Positions 50,972-63,710 of a DNA stretch of 64,000 nt are shown here, one piece after another. The position numbers and the translations under genes were made by a program. The stretch is from Istiophorus platypterus (taxonomy: Eukaryota > Chordata > Actinopteri > Istiophoriformes > Istiophoridae). The DNA is taken from NCBI GenBank assembly GCA_016859345.1, contig CM029115.1, positions 14,792,001 to 14,856,000 on the forward strand, given 5' to 3'. Each line of letters starts with the position of its first letter. The first letter of the stretch is position 1. A model generated the notes under the pieces. It made no database searches. It was not told where the DNA came from and saw nothing but the letters and a program-made list of their open reading frames with translations.

Positions 50972-53900
50972 AAATACATTTTTAAAAAGTGTTCTGGCTG
51001 CTAAATAGATATTTATGCGCTAGGTAGGATTCAAATTCAGTTCAAGATGAATCACTAGTAACCAGTTACATGCTGTATGTTTAGCTAAATGTTTTTCAAA
51101 TTACATTAAGTGATAACAACTTTTGCTATATACCCCTGCTGGCATTGTTTTTTAGCTTGATAGTGCATTTCAGTAGAACATTTTCACTTTCTAACAAAAA
51201 ATTTGGGTTTTGTGTTTATTTTTACATGGCGAAAAGCATTCCATTCAGTTATTTAAAAAATTAAATATATATTATACATATATAATATGTGTGTAGTCTG
51301 GATCCCCATAGTAGTGTAGTCATACACGCTGGCAGCCAGTAGCCACTCTTTGTTTATATGCCAATCAAATTTATTGGCATCAGTGTAACTAATATATTTT
51401 ATTTCTATATATACTTTATTTATTTAAAGTAACTAAGGGCTTAAGTGAAAATGTTCTACCTTTTTTCTAAATGATTGTGGTGTAAGCTGTGGTGTGATCT
51501 TTTACCATTTTTGATGCTTCTTCAGCTTAACCTTTCCAAATGCATATCACTTATGTCCATATCTGCTTGGTTTTTGAATTCATCTTACTTTCCCTGTCAT
51601 ATATATATATTTTTTCCCTCCTTTTTTTTCTTGTTTCATCTTTATTTTCCCAGTGTCTTTCTGCTCAGCTTGACTCCCACAAGCATGATGTTGAACAATT
51701 GTCCAAAAAACTGGGAAAGCAGAGTCTAGATCTGGAAAACATGTATAAGGAAAGTGAAGATGTTAAGGCTGAGAAAGGCAAACTGGAGAAACAGATTTCA
51801 GATATTCAGACTAAGCTTTCTTCCCTTGAGAATAGTCACCAGGAGCTTTTAGCCCAAAATGAAGACCTGCTAATAAACAGAGATAAGCTTTCAAAGCATC
51901 AAGAGGAATTACTCACTAACAACAAGCGCTCGGATGAAGAAAGGATTTCATTGAACTCAGAGTTGGATAAGCTCAAAGATCTTCTTCAGGAGGTGCAGAG
52001 TGAAAACAAGAACCTGAAGCGTACTAAAGGTGAACACCAGGCCCAAATTGAGGAGCTTCAGAGGAAGGATGCAGAGAAGAATGACTTGCTCCTAAAGCAT
52101 CAGCATGATATCCAGCAAATTCAGTCTAAAAAGAAGCAACTACTTGAGGATTATGACAATGTTTGCAAAGAGAAGAATCGACTTGAAGAGGACCTCAATG
52201 AAAGCAGATCAAAGTTCACATGTGAGAAGGACACTCTAGTTTTAGAGAGAGATGCTGCTAGAAATGTAAAAAAATCTCTTGATGCTAAAAATGCTGAATT
52301 GCAAGAAAAACTTAAAATTTTGAACCTAGAAAAGGAAGATCTTACAATGGAGAATACCCGACTGCAGTTACTAACTGAAACACTCACTAAAGAAAAGGTA
52401 GAGATGTCCTCTGAAATCGGTGCCTCTGTGTTGGATAAAAAGAGCCTTGAGTCAGTGAAGGAGGAACTCCAGAATAAGCTTACTGTCACAAAGAAAGACT
52501 TGGAGAGCTCTGTCCGTGAATGTGAAGAACTTAAAGCCTCAAAAATGAGCCTGACCCAGATGCTGGAAGAGCTCAAGAAAAGCAGTCAGGTGACTGATTC
52601 TGAGAAACTTCACCTTCTGCAAGAAAAAGAAGACTTACTGGCAATCCAAAGAAAAGTCTGTAAGGAGAAGGAAGAGATCCTCAAAGAGAGAGAAGAATTA
52701 AATGAGAAGCTTCAAATCTCGACAGAACAAGTGTCTCAGTCCAATGAGAAAGTTAAAGAAGCATTATCATCTTTAGAGCAAGAAAGGCAAGCACTTCGCC
52801 TTCAGAATTCTAAAACTGAGATGGCTCTTCATGCTCTTCGAAAGGAAAAAATGAGCCTTGATTCATTACTAGAGCAGCAGAAAATGGATTATGATTATTT
52901 GGCACAGGAGAGAGGAGAATTAGAAGAGAAGCACACAAAAGCAATATCTGAGAAAAAATGTCTTTCTCTTGAGCGTGATAAGCTAGCCAGTGATATTCGA
53001 ACAACCAAAGATCAGTTGGATAGTTACTCAAGAGCTAATGCTGACCTAATTCAAGAGAGATCTCGTTTAACAACAATGCTAGAGGAAAGCAAACACCAAA
53101 AAGATGAGGTTGAAGCAGAGGTGACCTCTTTAAAACGAGAAAAGGCTGACCTACAGACTGAACTGCAAAAACACAACTCTGATATTGAAATTCTTGAAAA
53201 GGGCAAAACTGAACTTGTTCAAATGCATAGTAAACTAAAAATGGATTTTGAGAAGGTTAATTTAGAGCTAGTTCAACAGGGGGAGGACCTTACAAAAGTT
53301 CGTCAGTGTCTGCAGTCATTGCAGACTGACACTGACAATAAAGTACTGTCCTTACAGAAAGAGAACCAGGGGCTGCTTCAGGAGATCAAGGAGTTAAGAA
53401 GTCAGACTGAATCAGTGTCGGAGGCCAAGCAGCTTCTTGAGACTCAATTACAGGCTGAATCCAGTGAACGGAATAAAGTGTTATCTGACAAGGATGGTCT
53501 TTCCAAACAAATTGATGAGCTGCAGAAAACATTGTCCAAAGTTACACAAGAAAATAAAGAGATTTCTTCTAACCTTAAGAATGCTGATGAGCAGAAGAAG
53601 TCTTTTATGGTGAATATGGAGGCTTTGAAAACACAACTGAAGCAGCGAGAGGAAGAAACTAGTCAGTTGACAGAAAATAACGAACAGCTATTATCTAAAC
53701 TTGAGCAGTTTGGCGAACAGGTGACATTCTTGACCAAAGAGAAAGAGGATCTATTAGCTGGGCAGCGTAAATTGGAGCAGGATGTCTCTTGTCTCCATAC
53801 AAGCCAAGAGAATTGGCTTGCAGAACGGTCAAGGCTCCATGAAGGGTTGGAGAAGTTCCAGGCTAGCCAGAAACAACAAGAGGTTGAACTCAAGGCCCTA

Positions 53901-56900
53901 CAAATTGAGAGAGAACTTTTGGAAAAGCAATACAAGAATGCTGTCGCAGAGGTGTCTGCTTCTGCTGTTGTAAAAGAAGAGATTTCCTCCAGCATCTCAA
54001 ACCTAACAGCTCAGAAGAATGCCCTGCAGGTGGAGAGAGATGAAGCCACGCAGCAAGTCGGGCAGCTCGAGTCCCAACTAAAAAATGCCATTTCTAAGCA
54101 GCTTGAGGTATTACCCCTCCACTAGTAATCACTGACAAACACAGCTTAGAGTGGCTGGGGCTATGTCAACTTCACACTGCATGCATGCTGGTTTGTCTCC
54201 CTTTCCTCTTGCTTTTATTTTCATGTATAACTTTCATCCTCCATTTACTAACCGCTGTTTATTACCCCAAGCTTCCAGCCTTTGCCTGTGGGCTTATAAC
54301 GTGATCTAATAGTAGGTGAAATTCGTCTAGGGGACATGATTATGTAGGTCTAAGGTCATCATCATCTTTCCAGTTGTATGGTTGGTGTCAATATACTTGC
54401 TTAAAAAGATAGATGTGGGGATTTCTCAGCATATTGCTGTGAATGTATGACAGCTTTCAGGGGTTATAGAAGGACAATGCTTATTTTCTATCATCATTTA
54501 GGATTTCATAAAGGCCTACAGGGACCGCCTTTAAAGGACTACTGGTTAAACAGTTTTTTTTCATAACTGACTCGTCACACAAGTTAACGAGTTGTCAGGA
54601 TCCGTTCTGAGGCCACAGGTTGTAGAGTATTTTAGAGTATATACTAATTATTTTCCCCAGTGTACTTTTTATGTTGTTAATTCTTAACCCTATGGTTCTG
54701 ATTGTTCTTGAAAACGGTAAGGAAATAAGATTTGGATAACTGATTCTAAGACAGTAATTACTATAGCTAAATTATTCAGCATGTTGTTAATTTATTAAAT
54801 AATATGAAAATAAGGTAATTGGTTGAAGTCAAATGGTGCATAATGAATAGCATCTTCAACTTGCCAATTTCTTATTCTGGTTGGTGGAGTTGGTCAGTAG
54901 GTGTTGATGTCAACCAACCATTTGCTGTTCTTATGAAATATGCTGCTCATTCACCATTTAGGCTACAGATGCTCTCGAACAGCTGGAAAAAGAGAAAGCT
55001 AGTTTGATGCAGGAGAAGAATGAAGCCAAATCTCTGCTGAAAGAGCTTCAGAGCTCTAAGCAAGAGATAGAAACCCAGGTAAGAGACAGGTCTTTGCAGA
55101 GAAAATGCTACTGTTGGCTTTCATTCATGAAATGGCTCTTTTTTCATCAAGCAATACTGTAAATGTAACCGGAATAGATGGAGGCGCAATATTTGCTATG
55201 TATTTGCTGTGTATTTCGTGGAGCTATAAATATGTTTGTCATTGTCATTTAAGCTGGAAACATTAAAGAAAGACAATGCCAAGTACCAAGAAGATCTGAA
55301 TATATCAAAAGATCAACTTTGCACAGAAACTCAAAGGATCAAGAGCCTGTGCCAGGAAATGTGAGTATATCCTTATCTTGGGCTGCTGACACAACATAAA
55401 CCTGCTAGATTTAGATTTGAATAGTATGATGTAATTCGTGAGTTACAGAAAATCAAGAGACATGGGTGAAGGGTTTTCTACAAGCTATTTGGTGGTCTCC
55501 ATTAACTGTCAGAATTTCTTGGATGACTTTTTGTATTTTTCCAGTGAGGAGCTTAAAGAAGCCATTTCTGTGAAGTCACAGTCCCTACAGACACTGCAAG
55601 ATGAAAATAACAAGCTGACCCAGGAGCGTGATAACAGTCACAAAGACCAGAGTGATCTTGTGAAGGTACTTTACATCTTAAAAAAAAAAATCTTATATCA
55701 CTTTACAAGCATCAGATTAATTTGAGTTTCAGATATTGATCTGATGACCATGATTGAATATGAAAATGTATTTGTTTGGGTTTCCGTTTCTTTTGTTTGT
55801 TTTTTGTTTGTTTGTTTGTTTGTTTGTTGTTTTTTCCTTAGCTCAAAGAAGAGCACTCAAAACTCAAAAAACAGTTGGAAGAGTCGAAGCAAAGGTAATA
55901 CAATATACTATCATTTTGTGATTCAGGCAGTTTCCCAGAGTTCTGCAAATCCACCAATATTATGTGAGGTTTTTTTTTTTGTTTTGTTTTTTTTGCACCT
56001 GTTGTCAAATAAGCGTAAATGGTTTAATCAGTGTGAGACTTGCTAGAAAGCATAGCATTTGTGATTGAGGGAGTGGTTTGTCATGCTGTTCTTTTCCTTA
56101 AAGCATGCCGAATTATGCCTTCAGGTACCCCACGTCTTTTAATATTATGTGATGTTGGTCATAATCATGTAATAGTACAAATATATTAACCACTCGTGTG
56201 CAGGCAAGTGATTAGGAACATTAGCGCAAAGCATGATACATCCCAAGTCATATACAAAAAGTAATTTAACCTATAGCTCCATCTAACCCACTTGACATTT
56301 TCATATGTGCTTTCACTTTGTGGAATGTGTTTTTGTTTTTGTTGTTTTTTTAACCATTGTGCTCTGAATTTCTTACTTTATTTCCTAATTACATTAAATG
56401 ATTGTATGAAAAATTTAAAAAAAAATTGACCAAACAACTCTAAAAGAAAAAATGGCTCCTCATTTTCTGCATGTCTCTCTGCATTTTTATTAGTAGTGGC
56501 CAAATGATTTGAGCCCCGGAGAAGGACATGTAGTTAGAAACAGTTGGGTCCAGTTTTCCTCTACCTGGAGTTATTGTATATTGTATCTCTGGGACTTAAT
56601 AGGTATTGTGTTTTCAATAGTGAGAGCACCATGAAGGAGCAGTTGGAGAAGAAGAAGGATGCCCTCCAACAGTCCATCCATAAAAACAGTGCCTTAATCT
56701 CAGAAAAGGACCAGCAGGTTGAAAACCTGAGGAGCGAGGTGAGATTCTAATGCATGATAATCTTATTCTCAGTTGGTTTTGGAGATTATGGACAAAACTG
56801 AGCCAGCACATAATGAATTCAAGCAAGCCAAAAGTTGCACAGAAACACTGCCAAGAAAAAACTTGGATTTCTTCATTTTAAGCACCTTCAGGTCAAAACC

Positions 56901-59418
56901 TCACTGGTTGAGGATTCCTAGAATGAGAAGACACAAGAGGGCACTTGTTCAAAGCCTTTTTCAGCAGAGTGTAAAAACGATATCCCTGTTACAACTCATA
57001 GTTGCGAAACAAATGAAAATAAAAAAGTTGATTTGTAGGTCAAAAGCCATAGTCCCAATTTCATTTTGAGTTTGCTTGTAAGGATCTTTCAGCCTCCCTC
57101 AGCAGAAAGTACCATTTTGAAGATTGTGTGAAAAAAAGTTCTGTTGCTCATGAGAACTTAGTAAAACATTTCTCCACAGATTCAAAGCATTTGTTATGCT
57201 TTCATCCTTTTAAAACTTGTTTTGACCTCGCAAATGCAGAGGAGTCTCTCAGATCTTGAATTTGCGCTTGTATTAAAACTGTTTATAAATTGTCATTTGA
57301 TGAGAAATTTTACTGGGTGTCATAACATTATATTTTTAAGTAAAGAGTAATATTTTTGGGGTTATTTATATGGGTTACTTTCCTCACAGCTGGCTGTACT
57401 TCGTGGGGAAAGTGCCTCAGTTAAGACAATGCAGGGTACAATTCAGGCCTTAGAGCGGGACAAGGCAAATCTACAGGAGTGTGTTCAGAGACTGGAGAAG
57501 GACCTGGCTACAGGGCCTGAAACCATCAAGAAATCCACAGGTAACACTGGGCTTGACTCATGACCACAGTTAATATTTCTGGCAGCACTAAGGTCAGTTA
57601 TCTGTGTGACCTCAAAAAAAAAAGATTGCCTAGTCTATTCCTGGTTTTCAAGTAATCTTGCTCTTTATGCTGTCTCCAGGTGATCCAGTTTTGGACCAAC
57701 TACGGGAGGATAAGGAGACTGCAGACAGTCAGGTCGGTATATGGTTGCACTTATCCTGAGTATTACCAATCAAAGGCCTGGATAGGTTGAGGGTTTTTTT
57801 TCCCCCATTCATTGTAAAGACGGTTGCCGCCCTCCCCCTGCTTTCAAAATTACCCAGTCTCATTTCTGTTGTCATCATATATGGGGTAGTCACACTGAAA
57901 CAGTCTTAATGAATGCTGTTTGTGAGATGACTGTGCTGCTTACTCAGACATTTACTAATAAATACTATCTCTGATGTAGCAGTAGATTCTGAATTTGACA
58001 GTTAACTGTTGACTCATGGAGCTATTGCAGTATAATGTTTTACTGAGGCAAAATGGCTCGAAATTAATTTGAAATTTCCTTAAAAGTATATGCATCATCT
58101 CAGTTCTTGCAGGGATGATTGATATGGCCCATTGATTAGTATCATAGTTACAGTGTTCTATATCCACCCACAGTGGTGGGATGACAGCATGTCATCAGTT
58201 TCACAACCTTAACTTATGTCTCACCTTGAGCCTCTGCTTATTATAAAATGTTATACTGCATTGTCTGTGTCAGTGAGGACTTAAGTGTGGTTTCTGGCAG
58301 TAGGTGGGGCCTAATTTGAATCTTAATTTTTCTTTCTTCTCCTTTTCCTTCTCTTTCTCAAATCCCAACCCCTCTCTGCTGCCCTGTCTCTGATGTTGGC
58401 AATGCTGCACCACCATCAGGCAGCGGTTTGTTAATGTTTTTCATCAGCTTCACTTGTGCATGTTTGTCTGTCACTGTCACTGTCGCTCTTATGTTTTGTC
58501 CAATGGATCACGTTATAGTCTTCCAAAGATAGAGCAAGCTTGATTTGTCAATACCTACAATTCCCAGGGAAAATTACAATTATCATCGATGCTTAGCAGA
58601 CATCAGATCTGTTGAGGATTACTTTTACTCAGAAAGACACTCATCTTATTGGGTATTTTACAGACTCTTCTGTAGCTTCAGTTTTTCTTTGCCTGACTAC
58701 TCACAGTGGTGATTTACCATCGTAGTCAAGATTGGGTTAACTATTTGGTGGGTTATTTATCCTTACCCTTCTTTTCATGTTAAAGTAAAGCCTTGATACA
58801 TAATACAATAAATAAACTTCACAGGGAGACCCTTTATCAATGTAATAAAAATATTTTATAAGAAAACTTGTTGATGCATAATAAATTACCATGCGCCAGC
58901 AGCAACATTGATCCTTCTTTTGTGCATCTCCATTACAGATTGAGTTTTTGAATTCAGTCATCGTTGACCTCCAAAGGAAGAACAAGGAACTCAAGGACAA
59001 ATTGGAGAAAATGGCTGCTGCTGCTCTCAATGGGAACAATCCAAGTGACCTGGATAACTATGATAGGTAAGTCCCACTCATAGCAGAACTTCTCAAAATT
59101 TCTTTAAATTAACGCCAGCTGTGTGGCAATACAACTTGATTTTTTTCACTGGACAGTTACATAGAGAGCCGCTTTCCTTTCCTCTGCAGCCATGGACAGG
59201 AACCTGTGAAGAAGAAGCCTCCCCCAAGGCTTTTCTGTGACATCTGCGACTGCTTCGACCTCCATGACACAGAGGACTGTCCCACACAAATGCAGATGCC
59301 CGACTCGCCGCCACACACCACCTATCATGGCAATAAGGATGAAGAGCGACCCTACTGTGACATCTGTGAGGTTTTTGGCCACTGGACCGAATCCTGTAAT
59401 GATGACCAGACCTTTTAA
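39794..59418 (+). CDS. clip1: CLIP1 / CLIP-170, CAP-Gly microtubule plus-end tracking protein
   Basis: CLIP-170 binds growing microtubule ends and EB proteins through two CAP-Gly domains and recruits dynactin/LIS1 through C-terminal zinc knuckles. Coding exons: 39794-39884, 40916-41475, 42157-42281, 42393-42609, 42714-42911, 43067-43158, 43381-43441, 46187-46291, 47629-48537, 48780-48896, 49137-49194, 49319-49402, 49499-49655, 49882-50047, 50263-50478, 51654-54107, 54962-55078, 55254-55360, 55545-55665, 55842-55894, 56621-56738, 57390-57540, 57680-57732, 58939-59066, 59190-59418; 2,228 aa. CAP-Gly 1 is at ~57-125 and CAP-Gly 2 at ~210-280, both with GKNDG. A Ser-rich linker ([18 protein letters not shown]) is followed by a coiled coil to ~2130, two zinc knuckles ([15 protein letters not shown] and [14 protein letters not shown]) and a DDQTF tail. 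Start matches human MSMLKPSGLK. Human CLIP1 has ~1,438 aa; the excess is the 818-codon exon. Isoforms are expected. Confidence 0.95.
43442..46186 (+). other. CLIP1 intron between coding exons 7 and 8
   Basis: A 2.7-kb AT-rich intron. No exon matching human CLIP1 and no recognisable transposon was found. Alternative exons cannot be excluded. Confidence 0.5.
50945..50976. repeat. (AAAT)8 microsatellite in a CLIP1 intron
   Basis: Tetranucleotide run upstream of the giant exon. Confidence 0.9.
51654..54107 (+). other. Giant coiled-coil exon of CLIP1 (818 codons)
   Basis: A 2,454-base exon, phase 0 at both ends, open throughout, encoding residues ~1053-1870. Heptad-rich and dominated by Glu, Lys, Leu and Gln (for example [20 protein letters not shown]) with few prolines, so it is predicted coiled coil. 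All other coding exons are 53-909 bases. Being phase 0-0, it could be skipped as a cassette without changing frame, giving ~1,410 aa, close to mammalian CLIP-170. Confidence 0.85.
55797..55829. repeat. (TTTG)n microsatellite next to a CLIP1 acceptor
   Basis: GTTT/TTTG run ending about 12 bases before the AG of exon 55842-55894. It merges with the polypyrimidine tract. Confidence 0.85.
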
Positions 59419-60270
59419 AGCCTTTTTAACCTTTGTTTGCACAATCACTATATTTGCACATCATGTTTGATAACGCAGTGCTTTTGGGGTTTCAGTTTGT
59501 GTGTGTGCATTTTGTGGACTTGTTTTTGCCAAGTGTCTTTACAGTCCACACCGGCCCTTAAGCGCTCTTATAGAACAGTTTCCTCAGAATCTCTTTCCAA
59601 AATTCAGACATCCAGAAAAATAATATACAGCAGTTAACCGTTTGTAATTGTAAATGACTTTGGAGGAGAAAGGTTAGACATCCTCGGTTTGTGTGAGTGA
59701 GAGGATACTGTAGGTGGACATATTATTGTGGGAGAGGCAATGGTCTTCTTCATATCATTTAATTTATCAATATCCTAACATTGTTTGCACAGCTTGTTGG
59801 GAGTTACAAAGATAATATAGTATCATAAAAGGTCTGTCTTTGAAACTGTAAATTACTTGATTGAAAAACAAATGTCAGTTTGTGCAAAAAAATCGGTGAG
59901 CTATAGTTTATTTTTTTAATGCCTGGAAATACTATGTACTCTTTGAAGGTTTGATAATATGTGTGTAATTTTGTGCAGAGGGGATTTGCTCGCTCTTGCC
60001 TGGAGCAATGAAACCCAGTGCTGTTTGGCTTTAATAGGGATTTTTTTATGGTCTTCACAAAGGGACTGCTGTATTATTGGTAAGAAATAAGCAGTTAAAT
60101 TTAATACACTTCACACTTACTGTAAACCCACAGTTCCAGTGAAGTGGCCTTTCAAAAAAAATTCTGCAATTAAGAGATCATTTCTGTATGAAAAAATGAA
60201 ATACTTGGCATTTCTTTAAAAGGTTTTGAATATATATGTAAAAATAAATTTATGTATAAATTTAAAAAAA
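59419..60270 (+). other. CLIP1 3'UTR
   Basis: Follows the TAA at 59416-59418. AATAAA at 60243-60248 in an A-rich context is the likely poly(A) signal. No separate coding feature is seen. Confidence 0.55.
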
Positions 60271-60625
60271 GACATCTCTTAATTGTTCAACTGATTGCAC
60301 AGTCTGTATTATACTTTTACTCTCTTGCCGACAAGTCCTGTCAAGCGCATTGATCACAATACACTACATATGGCATCCTCATAATGTGAGTTTTCAATAT
60401 AGCTAGTATTCTCAGTGTTCCTACTGCCTCAGGTTTTATTGGTGTAAATCAGTTCATGGTAATTTTGATTAAATACATAGTTAACCTAAAATAAATAATA
60501 TATATAATGCAACACATAAGCACAGTGTTGCAGGTTCGATGGCCCCCGGACAAGGTGATGAACAGGGCCCACTTTAAAACCCATATAATTTCAGGTGTTT
60601 CACTTCACTGTTGCATATTTCTTCT

Positions 60626-60789
60626 TTTTAGGATTTATTTTTGCCATTCTTGCCGAGAGAGGGGGAGTGAGAGAGAATGAATGAGATAGAGAATATGATA
60701 TGCAGCAGAGGGCCTGGGCCACTGCAGCAGGGATTCATATATATGGTATGCGTTTAACCAGGTGATTTACCAGTGCACCCCTGTGCCAC
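60626..60789 (-). mobile_element. Degenerate tRNA-derived SINE
   Basis: Read on the minus strand: a tRNA-like head (GGCACAGGGGTGCACTGG), a B-box-like GAATCCCTGC, then GGCCCAGGCCCTCTGCTGCAT, a CT-rich stretch, and a tail GGCAAAAATAAATCC. This order is typical of a widespread teleost tRNA-SINE whose 3' end carries an AATAAA-GGCAAAAA-like tail. Heavily mutated. Family not named without a library search. Confidence 0.6.
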
Positions 60790-63544
60790 ATATTTCCAAT
60801 TTGCGGTAAGTCTAAATACCACAGACCAACTCAAATATAGTGAACCTGAAGCCTTAAGGGCCTCTAGGGTCTGCGTCCAAAACCATTTATTCAATTTGGC
60901 TATTCAGTAATCCAGCATTTTTAAGACATCAAGCACAGATCACATTAAGTCATGATAAAAACAATATAAAAAGAAATATATCACACTGTCATAGAGCAAC
61001 ACATATTAAACAATATGATTTAATAAAAAAAATTTTATAAGTGACACATTACTTGTGTGCATGTTTACAAGTGAATCACCAATGAATAGTCCTGTTTATC
61101 GTTTATAAACAGTACATAAACAAATTGTTTATAACAAATTGTTGTAAGCAGATGTAAGTCTTAATGTATTTGTCAACAACTACAGTATAAGACCCACTGT
61201 GGGCATCCATAAGTTGAGGCTGCTGTGTAAGCAGATAATGACTATATAAAAAAATACAGTTGTAATAATATCAAATGTGTGTCATATGACAAATGATAAT
61301 TGTTGACAAATGCTGTATGTGATTAGCTGCATTCAACTATATTATAGAATATTATAAATGTATCAGCTGTCTATATGCTGCTTACAAATGCTAAATTGGT
61401 CGACTTAAAAGCGTTAGCTATGTTTGCTCAGCTCATTGCAGTGCCCCCCTTGTGAGTTAAGTCCCTTAAGTGAATTTACTTCTGTATCATGAGTATGTGC
61501 AGAAAAGGAGCCTGTGTGTGTAGCATGCACCATGACATTAAACAACATTGGGGTTTCAAATGTGATCATGGAGCCAGGTGATATATTTTTAGCAAGACAA
61601 TCTGAAATTAGAAATTAAAGTTGTCCATCAGTTGGTCTTCTCTACTCGGTTTGTGCAGGTGAGACTATAACGTCCATGTGGTGGAAAGTAATCCTTCACT
61701 TTGTTCGTTTCCCGACTTGCCCTATTTTTTTTTTTGTTTTATTTTTACCTACATAACATGTAAAGTGACAGTAAATTGTATGAATGTTCTTTTATCTTTA
61801 GGTTTGGGGTTAAAAATATTTCTTATCTTTCAATTAACTGCTTAAGTAGCTTAAAGCATGGAGGAACACATTTTGGCTGGAATATTGTGCAGATACTTTG
61901 GCTTGAAAACAGTCTACCTGTTTGGAGGGCAACAACTTTAGTCCATGTGTAATTTTGATGAATATAATGTGAGATGAAACTCCACAATATGTTCACAGTC
62001 AGCAGTAACGAGGGTATGCAGGGAGGAAAAAGTCTTTTTGTGTGTGTGGGTGTGTGTGTGTATAGTAGGTAGATTTTAAAGACCTGGCTCTGTGCTTCAG
62101 AAGGTTTGGATTTCAGCACAGGAGATGGTGAGCTTCAGATGCAGACCACCATTTCTTCAGCTCCACGCTCAACTCCATAGTCCCCGGTTCCAGATGGATA
62201 GACACAAAGTTGTCTGTGTGGACATGTGCTTCACGGTCCTTCTTTCCCTCTCCTCTGCCTACAGGGCACAACATCAGACAGGATTCAGGAGGTTAAGCAG
62301 ACTGAAAGAAGAGTTTTCTGTTATTTAATTATGTCAATGTGATTCTTAAATAAATTTTTGATTATCCTCTCCACTTTGATTCCTTGTCCTCTTCTTTCAT
62401 GTCCTATTGTCCTCTGAGAAATACTTCCAGCTTGAAATAAATCCCCATGGTAATTTGGCCATTTATAATCCTTTACTACTACCCCACGTTTCCAGTTTCT
62501 GTTTCTTTCTTAGTCAGTATCTATCTTTTGTACATCATCAATCGTGCTCTAGTGTTTTCCAATGTGAACCCAAGTTGTTTCTTGTAATTCCAGAGATATG
62601 AACAACATAATTATCATATAGTTTCAGCAACACCCTGGTTGTGTAAACACCTGTTTTGCATATAGACTTACCTTGTCAAGCGTTTGTGTAGCTGTGTGTG
62701 CTGTGTCAGACTCTGTGTGCAGGACACCAAGGTCACAGAGGACATCAACCTTATGATTTCCTTTGACCAGGCTTTACGGGGGGGATGTGGACAGGTCCAA
62801 GGCTTCTTATGATGGGGGCATCCTGGACCAGCTCTGGACTATGGTTTTGTTTTGTTTTTTTTGTCTTTAGACTTGTCTTTGGTGGAACCAGATTTGATTG
62901 GAGACTGACAAAGATACCAAAGAGATGGAATTATTTTGTCTGGATGCAGTCTGATTTCACCTGCCAAAACAGACTTTTAAGGTCCACACAGAGCTGATTT
63001 GAAAAGCTCTCATGGATTCAACCCCATCCAGTTTATGTTTTTAACAATCCTCATTAGCTACACAACACAAAGTGTGAGAGTCACATATAAAACACTACAC
63101 TTAAGGACTAAATAGCACATTACAGAGAGGTTCTATCAGAGCAGTAATTATAATGACTGCGATCTTACTACATATAATTGACCACATTTACTTAGGAACT
63201 ATATGTAAATTATTTGGATGGTGAGGGGTACTGACGATTAAGTTTTACTTCACATATAAAGCAAGAACTGTCCTCTAGACCTGAGAAAGAAAACTGCATC
63301 ACCTTCCCCACAACATATCAAAATAATGTAATGGTGTCAAATTGTCATAATTTGTTCAAGTGTGTATCCTAATTTAAATCTTAATTTAGGTTCTATTGTA
63401 TACATCAATAAAACCGTAACACAGAGGTAGGGCTGCTGCTGTCTGCAACCTGACAAACAAGGGCCCCACGCCACCCCCCCACCCCCCCCCAATAATCGTT
63501 TTTGTACAATTCCTAAACAAATTAATATGTCTTTCACATCTGCA
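60790..63544. other. Gene-poor AT-rich DNA downstream of CLIP1
   Basis: Contains short A/T-rich imperfect repeats around 61000-61400, a (TG)n tract at 62037-62060 and a C-rich run at 63470-63490. Apart from the tentative exon-like blocks at 62.1 and 62.7 kb, I see nothing that can be named. Confidence 0.5.
62091..62266 (-). pseudogene. Possible terminal exon or gene remnant, minus strand
   Basis: After a splice-acceptor-like CCCTGTAG the minus strand reads an open frame containing DREAHVHTDNFVSIHLEPG and ELKKWWSASE, then TGA. A second open block upstream (62663-62740, minus) ends in AAG|GTAAGT and could join it in frame if a downstream AG is used. I do not recognise the product, and the same DNA on the plus strand (62723 onward) also reads plausibly. 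Treat as tentative. Confidence 0.25.
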
Positions 63545-63710
63545 GATACACACGTGTGAGTGCACTGCAGTCATTGTGATTTTGCTCATGGGCACATCAG
63601 TCGGAGGGGCAGATGAGATTTGGTGAATATCCTTGAATCATCAGAAAGAAAGTCAGCTGCTGGTGTCAGGAATTAAACTAGCAACCCTCTGATTATGGTC
63701 GACAACTGTA
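63545..63710 (-). mobile_element. Degenerate tRNA-SINE fragment
   Basis: The minus strand contains ATCAGAGGGTTGCTAGTTTA, resembling a tRNA B box (GGTTGCTGGTTCRA), then CACCAGCAGC. Further on come CAAGGATATTCACC and CATGAGCAAAATCAC, which resemble the CCTTGAGCAAGACAC body of common fish SINEs. Boundaries are approximate. Confidence 0.45.

Noticed and set aside
52151..52576. 141-codon antisense frame within the giant CLIP1 exon
   Set aside because: Ser/Phe-rich mirror of the Glu/Lys/Leu coiled-coil codons; no start context or splice support.
60520..60560. GGTTCGATGGC resembling a tRNA B box
   Set aside because: No A box or cloverleaf around it; at most a SINE scrap, so no tRNA gene is called.
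60960..61400. AT-rich imperfect inverted and direct repeats (TTTATAAACAG, AAATTGTTTATAAC, GTAAGCAGA)
   Set aside because: Could be a decayed non-autonomous transposon, but no clear ends or target duplication could be defined.
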